From: Chryseobacterium arachidis
GTDB taxonomy: Bacteria; Bacteroidota; Bacteroidia; Flavobacteriales; Weeksellaceae
Reading direction: 5' to 3'
DNA length: 64,000 nucleotides
NCBI RefSeq assembly: GCF_900129245.1
Contig: NZ_FQUT01000007.1
Location: 1-64,000 of the forward strand
Below the pieces are notes generated by a model. That model saw only the letters and a list, made by a program, of their open reading frames with translations. It made no database searches and was not told the DNA's origin. Each line of letters opens with the position of its first letter. Position 1 is the first letter of the stretch. A program made the translations under genes and the position numbers. Below are positions 27,212 through 35,848 of the stretch, in pieces.

Positions 27212-27293
27212 ATCTTTTGCAAATCCAAATGAAGCGGAATAAATATGAAGTGGTTTTGTTTTTAAAGTGTTAGTTGGCGGATTTGCAAAAGAT
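27212..27293 (+). repeat. TTTGCAAAT-armed hairpin element, copy 1
   Basis: The arms ATCTTTTGCAAATCC (27212-27226) and GGATTTGCAAAAGAT (27279-27293) are perfectly complementary. The interior carries ATGAAGTGG and AAGTGTTAGTTGGCGG, also found in copy 2. Confidence 0.75.
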
Positions 27294-27431
27294 TTTTAAG
27301 TTTTTACAATTTAACCATTAAGAGAATTTATGGTAGTAAGATTGATTAAGGAAAACGGTAAAATGTTATACGTGTAAACTCATACCATTTATACCATTCA
27401 GCTAAATAACTATTTTCCTAAAGCTTAAATA

Positions 27432-27546
27432 GGTGGCAACAACCATAGCCCCGATTGCAGCGGCATCCTTTTTTGTGGAGGCTGGAGTGAAACGGAAGCC
27501 GTAACAAAAAAGATATAGCGGAAAGCGGGATTAAGCTTCTAAAAAA
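27432..27546 (+). ncRNA. Flavo-1-like structured repeat element, copy 2
   Basis: It shares the ends GGTGGC...TAGCCCCGATTGCAGC and TATAGCGGAAAGCGGGA..AAGCTTCTAAAAA with the element at 7381-7512. The middle folds differently: ATCCTTTTTTGT (27465-27476) against ACAAAAAAGAT (27504-27514), capped by GGCT/AGCC. Conserved ends with a covarying, sequence-variable stem argue for selection on structure. The Flavo-1 identity is from memory and untested. Confidence 0.55.
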
Positions 27547-27625
27547 GTTTAAATAAGTTCAATCAAAACAGATCATTATATTAATCAGTTCTATAAAAAT
27601 GAAGACGATCTAAATGCTGTTTTTT

Positions 27626-27718
27626 ATCCTTTGTAAATCTGATATGAAGTGGAGATTTTTTGTAAATCAAAAATTGTTTAGAGTGTTATTAGTTAGTGTC
27701 GGCAGATTTGCAAAGGAT
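27626..27718 (+). repeat. TTTGCAAAT-armed hairpin element, copy 2
   Basis: The arms ATCCTTTGTAAATCTG (27626-27641) and CAGATTTGCAAAGGAT (27703-27718) pair with one G-T mismatch. Relative to copy 1 the arms changed on both sides (CTTTTG/CAAAAG to CCTTTG/CAAAGG; ATCC/GGAT to ATCTG/CAGAT), which is compensatory. It ends 24 bases before the permease ATG. Confidence 0.75.
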
Positions 27719-27742
27719 ATTTTAACCAAAAAAAAATAAATT

Positions 27743-28960
27743 ATGAATTTCTCAAACTTATTAAAAATAGCCTGGAAAGCGATCATCCTGAATAAAACCA
27801 GAGCCATGCTTACCATGCTCGGAATTATTATCGGGGTAGCATCCGTAATTGCAATGCTGGCGATCGGTGAAGGTTCGAAAGAAAGTATCAAGAAAAATAT
27901 TTCAAGTATGGGAGCCAATCTTATTACGATTCGTCCCGGTGCAGGAATGACGGGCGGTGTACGTTCCGATCCTTCTGCAATGCAGACTTTGACGTTGGCA
28001 GATTATAACGCGTTAAAAAAAGAAGTAAAATTAATCAAAGAAATTTCGCCTTTGGTGAACGGAAGCGGGCAAAGTATCGCAGGTTCGAAAAACTGGCCGA
28101 CTTCAATTTACGGCTCATCTCCGGAATATTTAAAAATCCGTGATTGGGGCATAGAAAAAGGCTCGATGTTTACTGATGACGATATAGAATCTTTCGGGAA
28201 AGTGGCTGTAATAGGAAAAACCGTTCAGGAAAATCTTTTCCCCAATGAAGATCCAATCGGAAAAATGATTCGTTTTAAGAACATTCCGTTTAAAGTGATT
28301 GGGGTTTTGAAAGAAAAAGGAGAAAATACTTTCGGCCAGGATCAGGATGATATCATCATTGCGCCTTATACCGCAGTTCAGAAGAGAATTTTAGCCCAGA
28401 CTTATCTTCAGTCGATTGTTGCCTCCTCCGTCAGCGAACAGCAATCTGAGGCTGCCGTTGACGAAATAAAAGCAGTTCTGGAAAAACAACATCAAGTAAA
28501 ACCTGGTCAGGCAAGTGATTTCAATGTTTCATCACAACAGGAAATTATCTCCATGTTCAGTTCTACCAGCGAAATGTTGACGCTTTTACTGGTTGCCATT
28601 GCAAGTATTTCATTAATTGTCGGTGGAATCGGAATTATGAACATTATGTATGTTTCTGTGAAAGAAAGAACCAAAGAAATTGGTCTGAGAATGGCGATCG
28701 GTGCAAAAGATAAGGATATTCTGATGCAGTTTTTAATAGAGTCTGTTCTCATCAGTATTACAGGCGGTGTTTTGGGAGTTTTTATCGGACTTATTGCCAC
28801 ATTCGCCATTAAATATTTTGCCGGCTGGCCTGTGAATATTACCATGGCTTCTATTGTGATCTCATTTGCAGTCTGTACCATAACAGGAGTATTTTTCGGA
28901 TGGTACCCAGCGAGAAAAGCAGCTCAATCTGATCCGATCACTGCACTGAGATATGAATAA
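27743..28960 (+). CDS. MacB-type ABC transporter permease
   Basis: The 405-residue protein has one N-terminal membrane helix (MLGIIIGVASVIAMLAIGEG), the MacB periplasmic core domain (about residues 45-265) and three C-terminal FtsX-type helices with VKERTKEIGLRMAIGA and WYPARKAAQSDPITALRYE. It forms the inner-membrane mechanotransmission unit that drives MacA-TolC efflux of macrolides, peptides or virulence factors. It closes the operon started by the TolC-like gene. Confidence 0.94.
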   Translation: MNFSNLLKIAWKAIILNKTRAMLTMLGIIIGVASVIAMLAIGEGSKESIKKNISSMGANLITIRPGAGMTGGVRSDPSAMQTLTLADYNALKKEVKLIKEISPLVNGSGQSIAGSKNWPTSIYGSSPEYLKIRDWGIEKGSMFTDDDIESFGKVAVIGKTVQENLFPNEDPIGKMIRFKNIPFKVIGVLKEKGENTFGQDQDDIIIAPYTAVQKRILAQTYLQSIVASSVSEQQSEAAVDEIKAVLEKQHQVKPGQASDFNVSSQQEIISMFSSTSEMLTLLLVAIASISLIVGGIGIMNIMYVSVKERTKEIGLRMAIGAKDKDILMQFLIESVLISITGGVLGVFIGLIATFAIKYFAGWPVNITMASIVISFAVCTITGVFFGWYPARKAAQSDPITALRYE

Positions 28961-29272
28961 AATATCAGTACATAAAATAACCCAAAGATTCAAAAGATAT
29001 TATTAATGTATTAGGATTTAGAGTCTTTTTGAATTTTATTTGAAATCGAAATTTGAATGGAATTTTTGTGTTCCAGTTTTACAAATTTAGCAATAAAGTT
29101 AAGTCCAATAGATCTTTTGCCACTTCTGTGGCAGAAATAAATTTAAGAAGTTCAATAGAAACGTAGGAGAAATGGTAGAAAAAATTCTAAATTCACTTCT
29201 TGAAAAGTTCCGTCAATCAAGATTTTTTGAAGGGCTGAAAAAATATAAATTTTAAAATCAAAGACTGTAAAG
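28961..29272. other. Spacer with two weak hairpins
   Basis: The 312-base gap has no gene. ATTCAAAAGA (28988-28997) pairs with TCTTTTTGAAT (29024-29034), a possible terminator of the efflux operon. GCCAC-TTCT-GTGGC sits at 29119-29132. No TAnnTTTG element was seen before the kinase gene. Confidence 0.4.
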
Positions 29273-30298
29273 ATGGTCAATTTAAAAAATAAAAACGTTG
29301 AAATCAGCCTGCACTTTTTGATCTGGTTGGTTTTATTTTTTCTTCCGGCAGCATTTTCCGTAGGTTCGGATGCAGATTGGAAAGATCTCTTCCGTCATTT
29401 TTGGCTACAGCTGATTTTTCTTGCTGTAGTATTTTATGCTAATTATCTGTATCTTGTAAAATATGTATATGATGATAAAAAAATATGGTTTTTTGTCGCC
29501 AATCTTACGCTAATTTTATCATTGATATTTTTTAAAAATCAAATTTCCGAGTGGCTTGAGCCCCGTAGACACAATCCCGGCGGCAGAAGACCTCCCACAG
29601 GGTTGTTCTACTTTATTGATACTTTGATTTATATGATTCCTGTTGCTTTTTCGATTGCGATCAACGCCGGAAAAAAAATTCAGAAAGCAGAGGAAATGAA
29701 AATTGAAGCCGATAATATTAAACTTCAATCTGAACTTCAACATCTTAAATATCAACTACAGCCCCATTTTTTCTTTAATTCGTTGAATAATATTTATTCA
29801 TTAATTGATTTTGCGCCGGAAAAAGCCAAGCAAAGCATTCACAGTCTAAGCAAACTGATGCGACATTTGTTATATAAAACCGATGTTGAAAAAATAAATC
29901 TGTCTGAAGAAATCGAATTTTTAAATAAATATATTGAGCTGATGTCTTTAAGATTAACAGACAATACAAAGGTTTTCATTAATTTCCCGAAAGCAATTCC
30001 TGAAATGAAAATTGCACCGCTTCTTTTTATTTCCATTGTTGAAAATGCCTTTAAGCATGGAATTTCGGCAACACAACATTCGGATATTCATTTTAAGATG
30101 GAAATTGCCGATCATGAAATCAATTTTACAGCTTCTAATTCCAATTTTCCCAAAACGGATACCGACAAAAGCGGATCGGGAATCGGCGTTGAAAATCTGA
30201 AAAAAAGACTTAATTTGCTGTATCCTGAAAAACATGAATTTCATTCTCATCTGAACAATGGAATGTATATTGCGGAAATAAAAATTATAACAGATTGA
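29273..30298 (+). CDS. LytS/YehU-type sensor histidine kinase
   Basis: The 341-residue protein has four predicted membrane helices in the first ~130 residues, a short coiled coil, and the His_kinase (PF06580) domain with the phospho-acceptor His in LQPHFFFNSLNNIYSL. A compact ATPase follows (SIVENAFKHGI, GSGIGVENLKKRL). It has no large sensor domain, so signal perception is probably within the membrane. It is separated from its LytTR response regulator gene by one base and follows the efflux operon, so control of that pump is plausible but not shown. Confidence 0.93.
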   Translation: MVNLKNKNVEISLHFLIWLVLFFLPAAFSVGSDADWKDLFRHFWLQLIFLAVVFYANYLYLVKYVYDDKKIWFFVANLTLILSLIFFKNQISEWLEPRRHNPGGRRPPTGLFYFIDTLIYMIPVAFSIAINAGKKIQKAEEMKIEADNIKLQSELQHLKYQLQPHFFFNSLNNIYSLIDFAPEKAKQSIHSLSKLMRHLLYKTDVEKINLSEEIEFLNKYIELMSLRLTDNTKVFINFPKAIPEMKIAPLLFISIVENAFKHGISATQHSDIHFKMEIADHEINFTASNSNFPKTDTDKSGSGIGVENLKKRLNLLYPEKHEFHSHLNNGMYIAEIKIITD

Positions 30299-30299
30299 T

Positions 30300-31022
30300 A
30301 TGAGAAAGATAACCTGTTTAATTGCCGACGACGAGCCAATGGCTTTAAATTTAATTGAAAGCTACGTTCTGAAAACTCCTTTTCTGGAACTGAAAGCTAA
30401 ATGTAGCAGCGCTATTGAAGCTATGCAGAAACTGGAAGATGACAAGAACATTGATCTGTTTTTCCTGGACATCCAAATGCCGGATCTGACGGGTCTAGAA
30501 TTTTCAAAACTGCTTTCACCAGAGAGTAAAGTGATTTTTACAACAGCGTTCGATCAATATGCGATTGACGGGTATAAGGTGAATGCTTTAGATTATTTGC
30601 TGAAACCTTTCGATTATACAGAATTTCTGAATGCAGCCACAAAAGCAAGAAACTATTTTGAACATCAACAAGCTGTTCCTGAGAAGCCGGAGAAAAAACA
30701 GGAATTTTTCTTCGTAAAGTCTGAATATAAGCAAATCAAGATCAATTTTTCTGAAATACTTTTTATTGAAGGACTGAAAGATTATGTAAAAATTTTCCTG
30801 AAAGATCAGCCAAAACCTATTTTGACTTTAATGAGTTTAAAGAAATTAGAAGAAGAACTTCCTTCGGAAAATTTTATGAGAATTCACCGCTCGTATATCA
30901 TCGCTCTCGATAAAATTGAAGCCATTGAAAGAAATCATATTGTGATTGGTGATCAGCAAATTGCCATCGCTCCGAATTATAAGGATTCTTTGATGGAATA
31001 TATTAATGGAAAAAGTTTTTAG
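30300..31022 (+). CDS. LytTR-family response regulator
   Basis: The 240-residue protein has a receiver domain with acidic pocket DDE near residues 10-12, the phospho-acceptor in FFLDIQMPDLTG (D57 region) and the switch Lys in DYLLKPFD. The C-terminal LytTR DNA-binding domain carries KINFSEILFIEGLKDYVKI and MRIHRSYIIALDKIEAIE. It is the cognate partner of the kinase encoded one base upstream. LytTR regulators bind pairs of short direct repeats; I did not identify a binding site. Confidence 0.94.
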   Translation: MRKITCLIADDEPMALNLIESYVLKTPFLELKAKCSSAIEAMQKLEDDKNIDLFFLDIQMPDLTGLEFSKLLSPESKVIFTTAFDQYAIDGYKVNALDYLLKPFDYTEFLNAATKARNYFEHQQAVPEKPEKKQEFFFVKSEYKQIKINFSEILFIEGLKDYVKIFLKDQPKPILTLMSLKKLEEELPSENFMRIHRSYIIALDKIEAIERNHIVIGDQQIAIAPNYKDSLMEYINGKSF

Positions 31023-31117
31023 AAGCTGGAAGTAGGAAGAGGGAAGTTAGAAGTTTACAGTACTATTAAAAAATAATCGAATAGTAGTAAAACTTCCAGC
31101 CTCCCTCTTCTAGCTTC
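31022..31117. terminator. Long imperfect hairpin between convergent genes
   Basis: Nested complementary blocks run through the whole spacer: GAAGCT/AGCTTC at the ends, GAAGAGGG (31036-31043) with CCCTCTTC (31103-31110), and TACTATT with AATAGTA inside. It separates the response regulator and SDR genes and probably terminates both. Confidence 0.55.
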
Positions 31118-31125
31118 AAGCCAAA

Positions 31126-31875
31126 TTATATTGCAGTATAACCTCCGTCTACAAGGTAATACCCACCTGTCATAAACGAAGATTTATCCGAGCTTAAAAA
31201 TAATACCAATTCCGCAACTTCTTCAGATTTACCTAATCTTCCCATCGGGTGTTTTGCTATTAATATGTCTTTCATATCTCCACTTGCACTTTCCAGAAGC
31301 GGGGTTTCGATATAAGCCGGTCCCACTGCATTGCAACGGATGTTTTTCTGACCATATTCTGCCCCTATATTTTTACTAAGACCTACCACAGCGTGTTTTG
31401 CAGATGTATATGCAGAAGAAAGCGGTGCTGCAACCGTTCCGTGAACGGATGCAATATTTACAATCACTCCTCCTCCATTTTTCTCCATTTGTTCCAATTC
31501 ATATTTACACCCGTAGAAAACACCGTCCAGATTTACGCTCAAAACCTTTCTCCAACTATCCAGACTGTAATTTCCTGTTAACTCCTGTTCACCACCGATT
31601 CCTGCGTTGTTGCAGGCAATATCCAGTCTTCCGTAGATTTCTACTGTCGATTTTACCAAGGCTTCTACCTGTTCTGCATTTGAGGTATCCGCTTTTACAA
31701 AAGACGCTTCACCTCCTTCGGCCCTAATTTTTTTAACAGCCTGATTACCATGTTCTTCATTAATGTCTGATACGATTACTTTTGCGCCTTCTTTGGCGTA
31801 AGATTGAGCAATTGCCAATCCGATTCCTGAACCTGCACCAGTAACCAGTGCAACTTTATTGTCTAAAATTCCCAT
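31126..31875 (-). CDS. Short-chain dehydrogenase/reductase
   Basis: The 249-residue classical SDR has the cofactor loop TGAGSGIG (residues about 12-19), CNNAGIG, the catalytic Ser in NIASVHG and the YxxxK pair in YTSAK. The closing motif DGGYTAI is typical. It resembles glucose 1-dehydrogenase / 3-oxoacyl-ACP reductase-like enzymes, but the substrate cannot be assigned. The Asp in VIVSDINEEH after the second strand suggests NAD(H) preference. It is a single gene. Confidence 0.92.
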   Translation of the reverse strand: MGILDNKVALVTGAGSGIGLAIAQSYAKEGAKVIVSDINEEHGNQAVKKIRAEGGEASFVKADTSNAEQVEALVKSTVEIYGRLDIACNNAGIGGEQELTGNYSLDSWRKVLSVNLDGVFYGCKYELEQMEKNGGGVIVNIASVHGTVAAPLSSAYTSAKHAVVGLSKNIGAEYGQKNIRCNAVGPAYIETPLLESASGDMKDILIAKHPMGRLGKSEEVAELVLFLSSDKSSFMTGGYYLVDGGYTAI

Positions 31876-32089
31876 ATTGATAAAATTTTAATTGTTTTTG
31901 TGAAAATTTGTTCATCCAATTTACGACTAAAACCTTTAATTGCTTCAAATACAAGCAATAAAATTTTCTTAAATTTTTAATGGAAATATTAATTATCTTA
32001 AAATCTGATTTTAAAATGAATGATAACTAAATTATATTATTTACTTTTCATAGAATGAATACATTAGCGATAATTTTATTAATAGCTTT

Positions 32090-32530
32090 TTACCATATTT
32101 CTTCAATAACCTGTGTGACATTGTTTATAAAAAACGTTTGTTTTTTTACCAATCCATTCATCGCCTTTACCAACGGAGATTCTGCGGAAACCGTCATTAT
32201 TTTCCGGTTATCTACAATAATTTCACCCACAGAAGCGGAAATATAAAACAGTCCTTTATCAGTTTTAACCAAAGCTCCGTTCTGAACTTTTGATAATGGT
32301 TCGGCAGTTATTTTTTGAAGAGCATTTTGCTGGTTTAAAGCTTCATTCAATTGTCTTTGCAGATTATTGATTTCCTGTTGAAGCATTTCGCGACCGGTTT
32401 CATATTTGTCACCCATTGAACTTTTGGTATCGTTATTGGATTCCCGGGTTTCGGCAATAAGATTTTCAAATTTTCTGATTTTTTCGGATACCTTATTTTT
32501 TATTATTTCTAACAAATACTCTTTATTCAT
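32090..32530 (-). CDS. GreA/GreB-like coiled-coil protein
   Basis: From the ATG at 32530 the protein is 146 residues. An N-terminal antiparallel coiled coil carries SNNDTKSSMGDKYETGREM. A C-terminal beta domain (GALVKTDKGLFYISASVG ... VSAESPLVKAM) resembles the FKBP-like domain of Gre factors. Flavobacterial homologues are often annotated, without support, as 3-oxoacyl-ACP synthase. The acidic tip residues expected in GreA are not obvious, so transcript-cleavage activity is doubtful. Confidence 0.65.
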   Translation of the reverse strand: MNKEYLLEIIKNKVSEKIRKFENLIAETRESNNDTKSSMGDKYETGREMLQQEINNLQRQLNEALNQQNALQKITAEPLSKVQNGALVKTDKGLFYISASVGEIIVDNRKIMTVSAESPLVKAMNGLVKKQTFFINNVTQVIEEIW

Positions 32531-32585
32531 ACTTATATATAAAGCGGACAAAAGCCCGCTTCTTTATTTTATATTATTTAAACTA

Positions 32586-33935
32586 CTACTTCTCAAAAAC
32601 GGCATAGTCTCCCGGTTTAAAGCTGAAGTCTTTTCCGTCATCAAAATTTCTTTTCGTCTTATCAAAAACATTCTTAAAAGGCCCTGACAAATGACTGTCT
32701 TGAATAGTAAAGCTCACAGGTTCTTTAGACATATTTAAAACAACCAAAACTTCATCCTCTCCATTTTTTCTTACATAAGCCAATATTTTATCGTTGGCTG
32801 TTGTGTTGAGAAGATAAGTCGTAACATCCGCATCACCTCCCCTTAATGCAGGATGAGAAGATTTCAGCTCCAATAATGTTTTGTAAAAGTCTGCCATCTG
32901 ATACGTATTTGTCCAATTAATGACATCTTTTTCGAAGAACTCAAGGCGCTTCATGTTTGGAAGTTCCTGCCCCGAATACAATAAGGGTACACCGTTCCAT
33001 GTTACAGAGAAGACTGCCATAGGTTTGGTAATGACGCCATATTTTTCATATTCGGTTCCGTTCCAAGAGTTTTCATCGTGGTTGGTGGTAAACCAGGCTC
33101 TCATTGAATGATCTCCGATCGCAGAATATTTTCTTAAAAGATCTGTCAGATCCTGAATCGGTTCGTTGTTTTTGTAGTAATCGGCAGATTTGTGCATCCA
33201 TTTCCATGAATAGCTTGCATCGAAAACCTTTCCGTATTCCGGACTTTCCAGTTCGTCAAATTCTCCCAGCCAGAAAAGCGGCTTTATTTTTTCAACTTCC
33301 GGGCGGGCCTGTTCCCAAAAATCGACTTCTACCCAAGATGCCAGATCACACCTGAAGCCGTCGATATCTGTTTCTTTGATCCAGTATTTCATCGCATCAA
33401 TCATTGCCGCGCGCATTTCCAGATTTTTATAATCAAGTTCGATGATATCATCCATTCCGGAAGCACGGTGAAAGCTTCCGTCTGGGTCTTTTAAATAAAA
33501 TTCGGGATGAGTTTTTGTCCAGATATGATCCCAACCTGTATGATTGGCCACCCAATCGATAATTACTTTAAATCCTAACCGATGGGCTTCATTGACCATG
33601 TGCTTAAAATCGTTCAAAGTTCCGAATTCTGGATTGACAGACGTATAATCTGAAGCAGCATACGGACTTCCCAAGCTTCCTTTTTTATTTTCCTGAGCAA
33701 TGGGAGTAATAGGCATGAACCACAGTGTTTTTACCCCCATTGATTTTAGCCTTGGCATCTCTTTTTCAAATGCTTTGAAAGTTCCTTCTTTGGTATATTG
33801 TCTTACATTAACTTCGTAAATATTCGTTGTATGCTTCCAGTTTTTTGGTAAATCTGTCATGTTTTTTGTGGCATTTTGAGTGGTACAGGAAACAATTCCC
33901 AGACCAATTAGAGTGATTAAAATTAACTTTTTCAT
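32586..33935 (-). CDS. GH13 alpha-amylase-family lipoprotein
   Basis: From the ATG at 33935 the protein is 449 residues with a lipoprotein signal (LILITLIGLGIVSC, lipid cysteine near 18). The TIM barrel shows the four GH13 regions: IIDWVANHTG, DGFRCDLASW (nucleophile Asp), WLGEFDE (acid/base Glu) and TTNHDENSW. A short C-terminal beta domain follows. It should hydrolyse alpha-glucans or maltodextrins at the cell envelope. The upstream TTG at 33953 lies inside a TATATTTG promoter element (33951-33958), supporting the ATG. Confidence 0.93.
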   Translation of the reverse strand: MKKLILITLIGLGIVSCTTQNATKNMTDLPKNWKHTTNIYEVNVRQYTKEGTFKAFEKEMPRLKSMGVKTLWFMPITPIAQENKKGSLGSPYAASDYTSVNPEFGTLNDFKHMVNEAHRLGFKVIIDWVANHTGWDHIWTKTHPEFYLKDPDGSFHRASGMDDIIELDYKNLEMRAAMIDAMKYWIKETDIDGFRCDLASWVEVDFWEQARPEVEKIKPLFWLGEFDELESPEYGKVFDASYSWKWMHKSADYYKNNEPIQDLTDLLRKYSAIGDHSMRAWFTTNHDENSWNGTEYEKYGVITKPMAVFSVTWNGVPLLYSGQELPNMKRLEFFEKDVINWTNTYQMADFYKTLLELKSSHPALRGGDADVTTYLLNTTANDKILAYVRKNGEDEVLVVLNMSKEPVSFTIQDSHLSGPFKNVFDKTKRNFDDGKDFSFKPGDYAVFEK

Positions 33936-33950
33936 TAATTCTCTTTTTAA

Positions 33951-33958
33951 CAAATATA
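33951..33958 (-). promoter_or_regulatory. -7 promoter element for the GH13 gene (TATATTTG)
   Basis: CAAATATA on the plus strand reads TATATTTG on the minus strand, 15 bases before the ATG at 33935. Confidence 0.5.
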
Positions 33959-33993
33959 GAGATTTGTGATTGAAAGAAAAAGCATAAAAAAAA

Positions 33994-34013
33994 CCCTGAA
34001 CATCAGTTCAGGG
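33994..34013 (-). terminator. Rho-independent terminator
   Basis: CCCTGAAC (33994-34001), loop ATCA and GTTCAGGG (34006-34013) are followed on the minus strand by a run of U, 23 bases past the stop at 34036. Confidence 0.8.
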
Positions 34014-34035
34014 CAATATTTTTTAAATGCTTTGA

Positions 34036-34635
34036 TTACCTTTCGTCATCATTATCATCCTCATCATCAAAAACATCGTCGTTGTAGTCTTCTTCTTCCT
34101 CATCATCGAAGTTATCATCATCTTCATCTGCAAAGTTATTGTTTCCTCCGAAATCGTCTTCGAATCCGAAATCATCGTCCATTAATGGCATCGCAGATTT
34201 CTTTTTAGATCCTCCAGCACTTCCGTTTCTGCTTGGTGCTTTTAAAGGGACATTTCCAAATCTGTAAACAGTAATTGGATAATTCACACCCTTTGTCTCA
34301 TCAATAACTTCCACTAATTCGCAGAAGAATTCCCAAAGGTCAAGAAGGCCGTACTGGAACTGAGCTTTATCTCCTGCATTTTCGAAAGCTTCATCGATGT
34401 ATACATCCGACATAATCTCTCCATCACCATCGTCACTCATATCTTCCAACGGAACACTTTTTACGATCGTTCCGTCTTCTTCCAAAAGATTAAAAGTAGA
34501 AAGCTCGTCTCCCTGCAAGCTGAATGCACTTTTAATTCCTAAATGCAAGTTCCATAGCGTCTGTTTTCCTTTAACTTCGATATCTCGGAAAATATCTTCT
34601 TTCGCATCTAATATTACGCGGATTTTGTAAACCAT
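34036..34635 (-). CDS. pRiA4b ORF-3-like (IS1096 TnpR-passenger-like) protein with acidic tail
   Basis: The first ~130 of 199 residues match the plasmid pRiA4b ORF-3-like fold: YKIRVILDAKEDIFRDIEV, TLWNLHLGIKSAFSL, and later QFQYGLLDLWEFFCELVEV and YPITVYRFGNVP. A Gly/Ser/Lys linker leads into an extremely acidic C-terminal tail of about 50 residues dominated by Asp and Glu. No transposase or repeats surround it, so despite the family name it is a resident chromosomal gene. Function is unknown; the tail suggests binding to a basic partner. Confidence 0.75.
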   Translation of the reverse strand: MVYKIRVILDAKEDIFRDIEVKGKQTLWNLHLGIKSAFSLQGDELSTFNLLEEDGTIVKSVPLEDMSDDGDGEIMSDVYIDEAFENAGDKAQFQYGLLDLWEFFCELVEVIDETKGVNYPITVYRFGNVPLKAPSRNGSAGGSKKKSAMPLMDDDFGFEDDFGGNNNFADEDDDNFDDEEEEDYNDDVFDDEDDNDDER

Positions 34636-34685
34636 CAGTTTTTAAATTACTTTTTTGCCTTTGTTATTATGATAAATCTCTGTTG

Positions 34686-34714
34686 CAAATATAAAATAAA
34701 TGAGATGTGACAAA
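34686..34714 (-). promoter_or_regulatory. Promoter of the pRiA4b ORF-3-like gene
   Basis: On the minus strand TATATTTG (34693-34686) is preceded after 17 bases by TTTG (34714-34711). Both elements match the Bacteroidota consensus. The ATG is about 50 bases downstream. Confidence 0.6.
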
Positions 34715-34766
34715 AAAATATTTCGGGATTTTTTAAAATATTTTTTTTTCTTACATTTTGCAGAAA

Positions 34767-35798
34767 TTATTTACTTTTTTCTAGCATAAAACTAAACTTT
34801 GTTCCTTCAAGATACACACTTTCTACGGTAATGTTTTCGTTATGTGCTTCAAGAATATGCTTCACAATCGCCAATCCAAGCCCGGAACCGCCTTCCCTTC
34901 TGCTTCGGCTGGTTTCTACACGGTAAAACCTTTCGAAAATTCTTGGTAAACTTTCAGATTTTATTCCCATCCCGTTGTCTATCACTTCTATTAAGACTTT
35001 ATTTTTCAGTACTGCTGTTTTTACCACCACTTTGGCTTCCTGCCTGTTGGCATAATGGATGGCATTAGAAATAAGATTAATAAAAACCTGAGAAACTTTC
35101 TGCTTATCAGCTTCAACAAAAATCTGCGGAAGAGCAGTCTGAATCTGCATGGTTGCATTGTGTTTTTCTGCCTCAAGGTCCAGAAGGTCGAATATTTCTT
35201 TAATTAACAGATTAACATCGAATTTTGATACCGTAAGATTAATTTCACCTGCTTCCAGCCTGTTGATCATATCCAGATCGGTAACAATCGCAATAAGTCT
35301 TTCTACAGACTTGTCGATTCTTTCTAAATATTTGTCACGAATGGTAAGGTTGTCCACCCCGCCATCCCGCAAAGTTTCGACATACCCCTGAATGGAAAAC
35401 AATGGTGTTTTAAGCTCATGGGAAACATTTCCGATGTATTCTTTCCGGTAGCTTTCCATTTCCTTCATCATATCAAGCTCTGTTACTTTCTGCTGATTCA
35501 GGTCTGAAAATTTTTGTCCTAATTCTTTAATCGTAATATTTTCATTTTCATCATGAACAATTTCCTGTGGAAGAAGCTGTGAAAGACCGCGAACCTGTTT
35601 TTTACCATAGTAAGTAAACAGAAGCTCCAGCACGATATAATTAATAATAAAAATAAGAATAAGGCAGATAAAAAGGCCAATCTTAAAGAACGGTGTACTG
35701 TAATACATATCCTTTAGCGAATCGAAAATGATTACTAACAGGAACATCACCAATGTCAGAAGACAAGAGGCGACAAGGGTAAGTCTGTAAAATTTCAA
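34767..35798 (-). CDS. PhoR-like sensor histidine kinase
   Basis: The 343-residue kinase has two N-terminal membrane helices (about residues 5-27 and 37-60) with only a short loop between them. A linker helix follows, then a HisKA domain with NVSHELKTPLFSIQGYVETL and a HATPase domain (NLISNAIHYA, DNGMGI, GSGLGLAIVKHIL). The minimal periplasmic loop resembles PhoR-type sensors that read a transporter rather than a ligand. It begins with TTG at 35798, since no ATG precedes the first membrane helix, and lies 50 bases after its response regulator. Confidence 0.92.
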   Translation of the reverse strand: MKFYRLTLVASCLLTLVMFLLVIIFDSLKDMYYSTPFFKIGLFICLILIFIINYIVLELLFTYYGKKQVRGLSQLLPQEIVHDENENITIKELGQKFSDLNQQKVTELDMMKEMESYRKEYIGNVSHELKTPLFSIQGYVETLRDGGVDNLTIRDKYLERIDKSVERLIAIVTDLDMINRLEAGEINLTVSKFDVNLLIKEIFDLLDLEAEKHNATMQIQTALPQIFVEADKQKVSQVFINLISNAIHYANRQEAKVVVKTAVLKNKVLIEVIDNGMGIKSESLPRIFERFYRVETSRSRREGGSGLGLAIVKHILEAHNENITVESVYLEGTKFSFMLEKSK

Positions 35799-35848
35799 TT
35801 TTACAAGTTTTATTGGTTTGTATAAATATAAGAAATCGAAATTGAGTA

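Larger units (their letters stand above)
27162..27742. other. Repeat-rich spacer inside the efflux operon
   Basis: These 581 bases separate the ATPase and permease genes and hold no ORF of note. They contain two related TTTGCAAAT-armed hairpins (27212-27293 and 27626-27718) and a Flavo-1-like element (27432-27546) between them. Confidence 0.7.

Noticed and set aside
32090..32530. 3-oxoacyl-ACP synthase
   Set aside because: This common automatic label does not fit a 146-residue coiled-coil protein with no thiolase motifs.
34036..34635. Mobile element based on the IS1096/pRiA4b family name
   Set aside because: No transposase, inverted repeats or target duplications are nearby.
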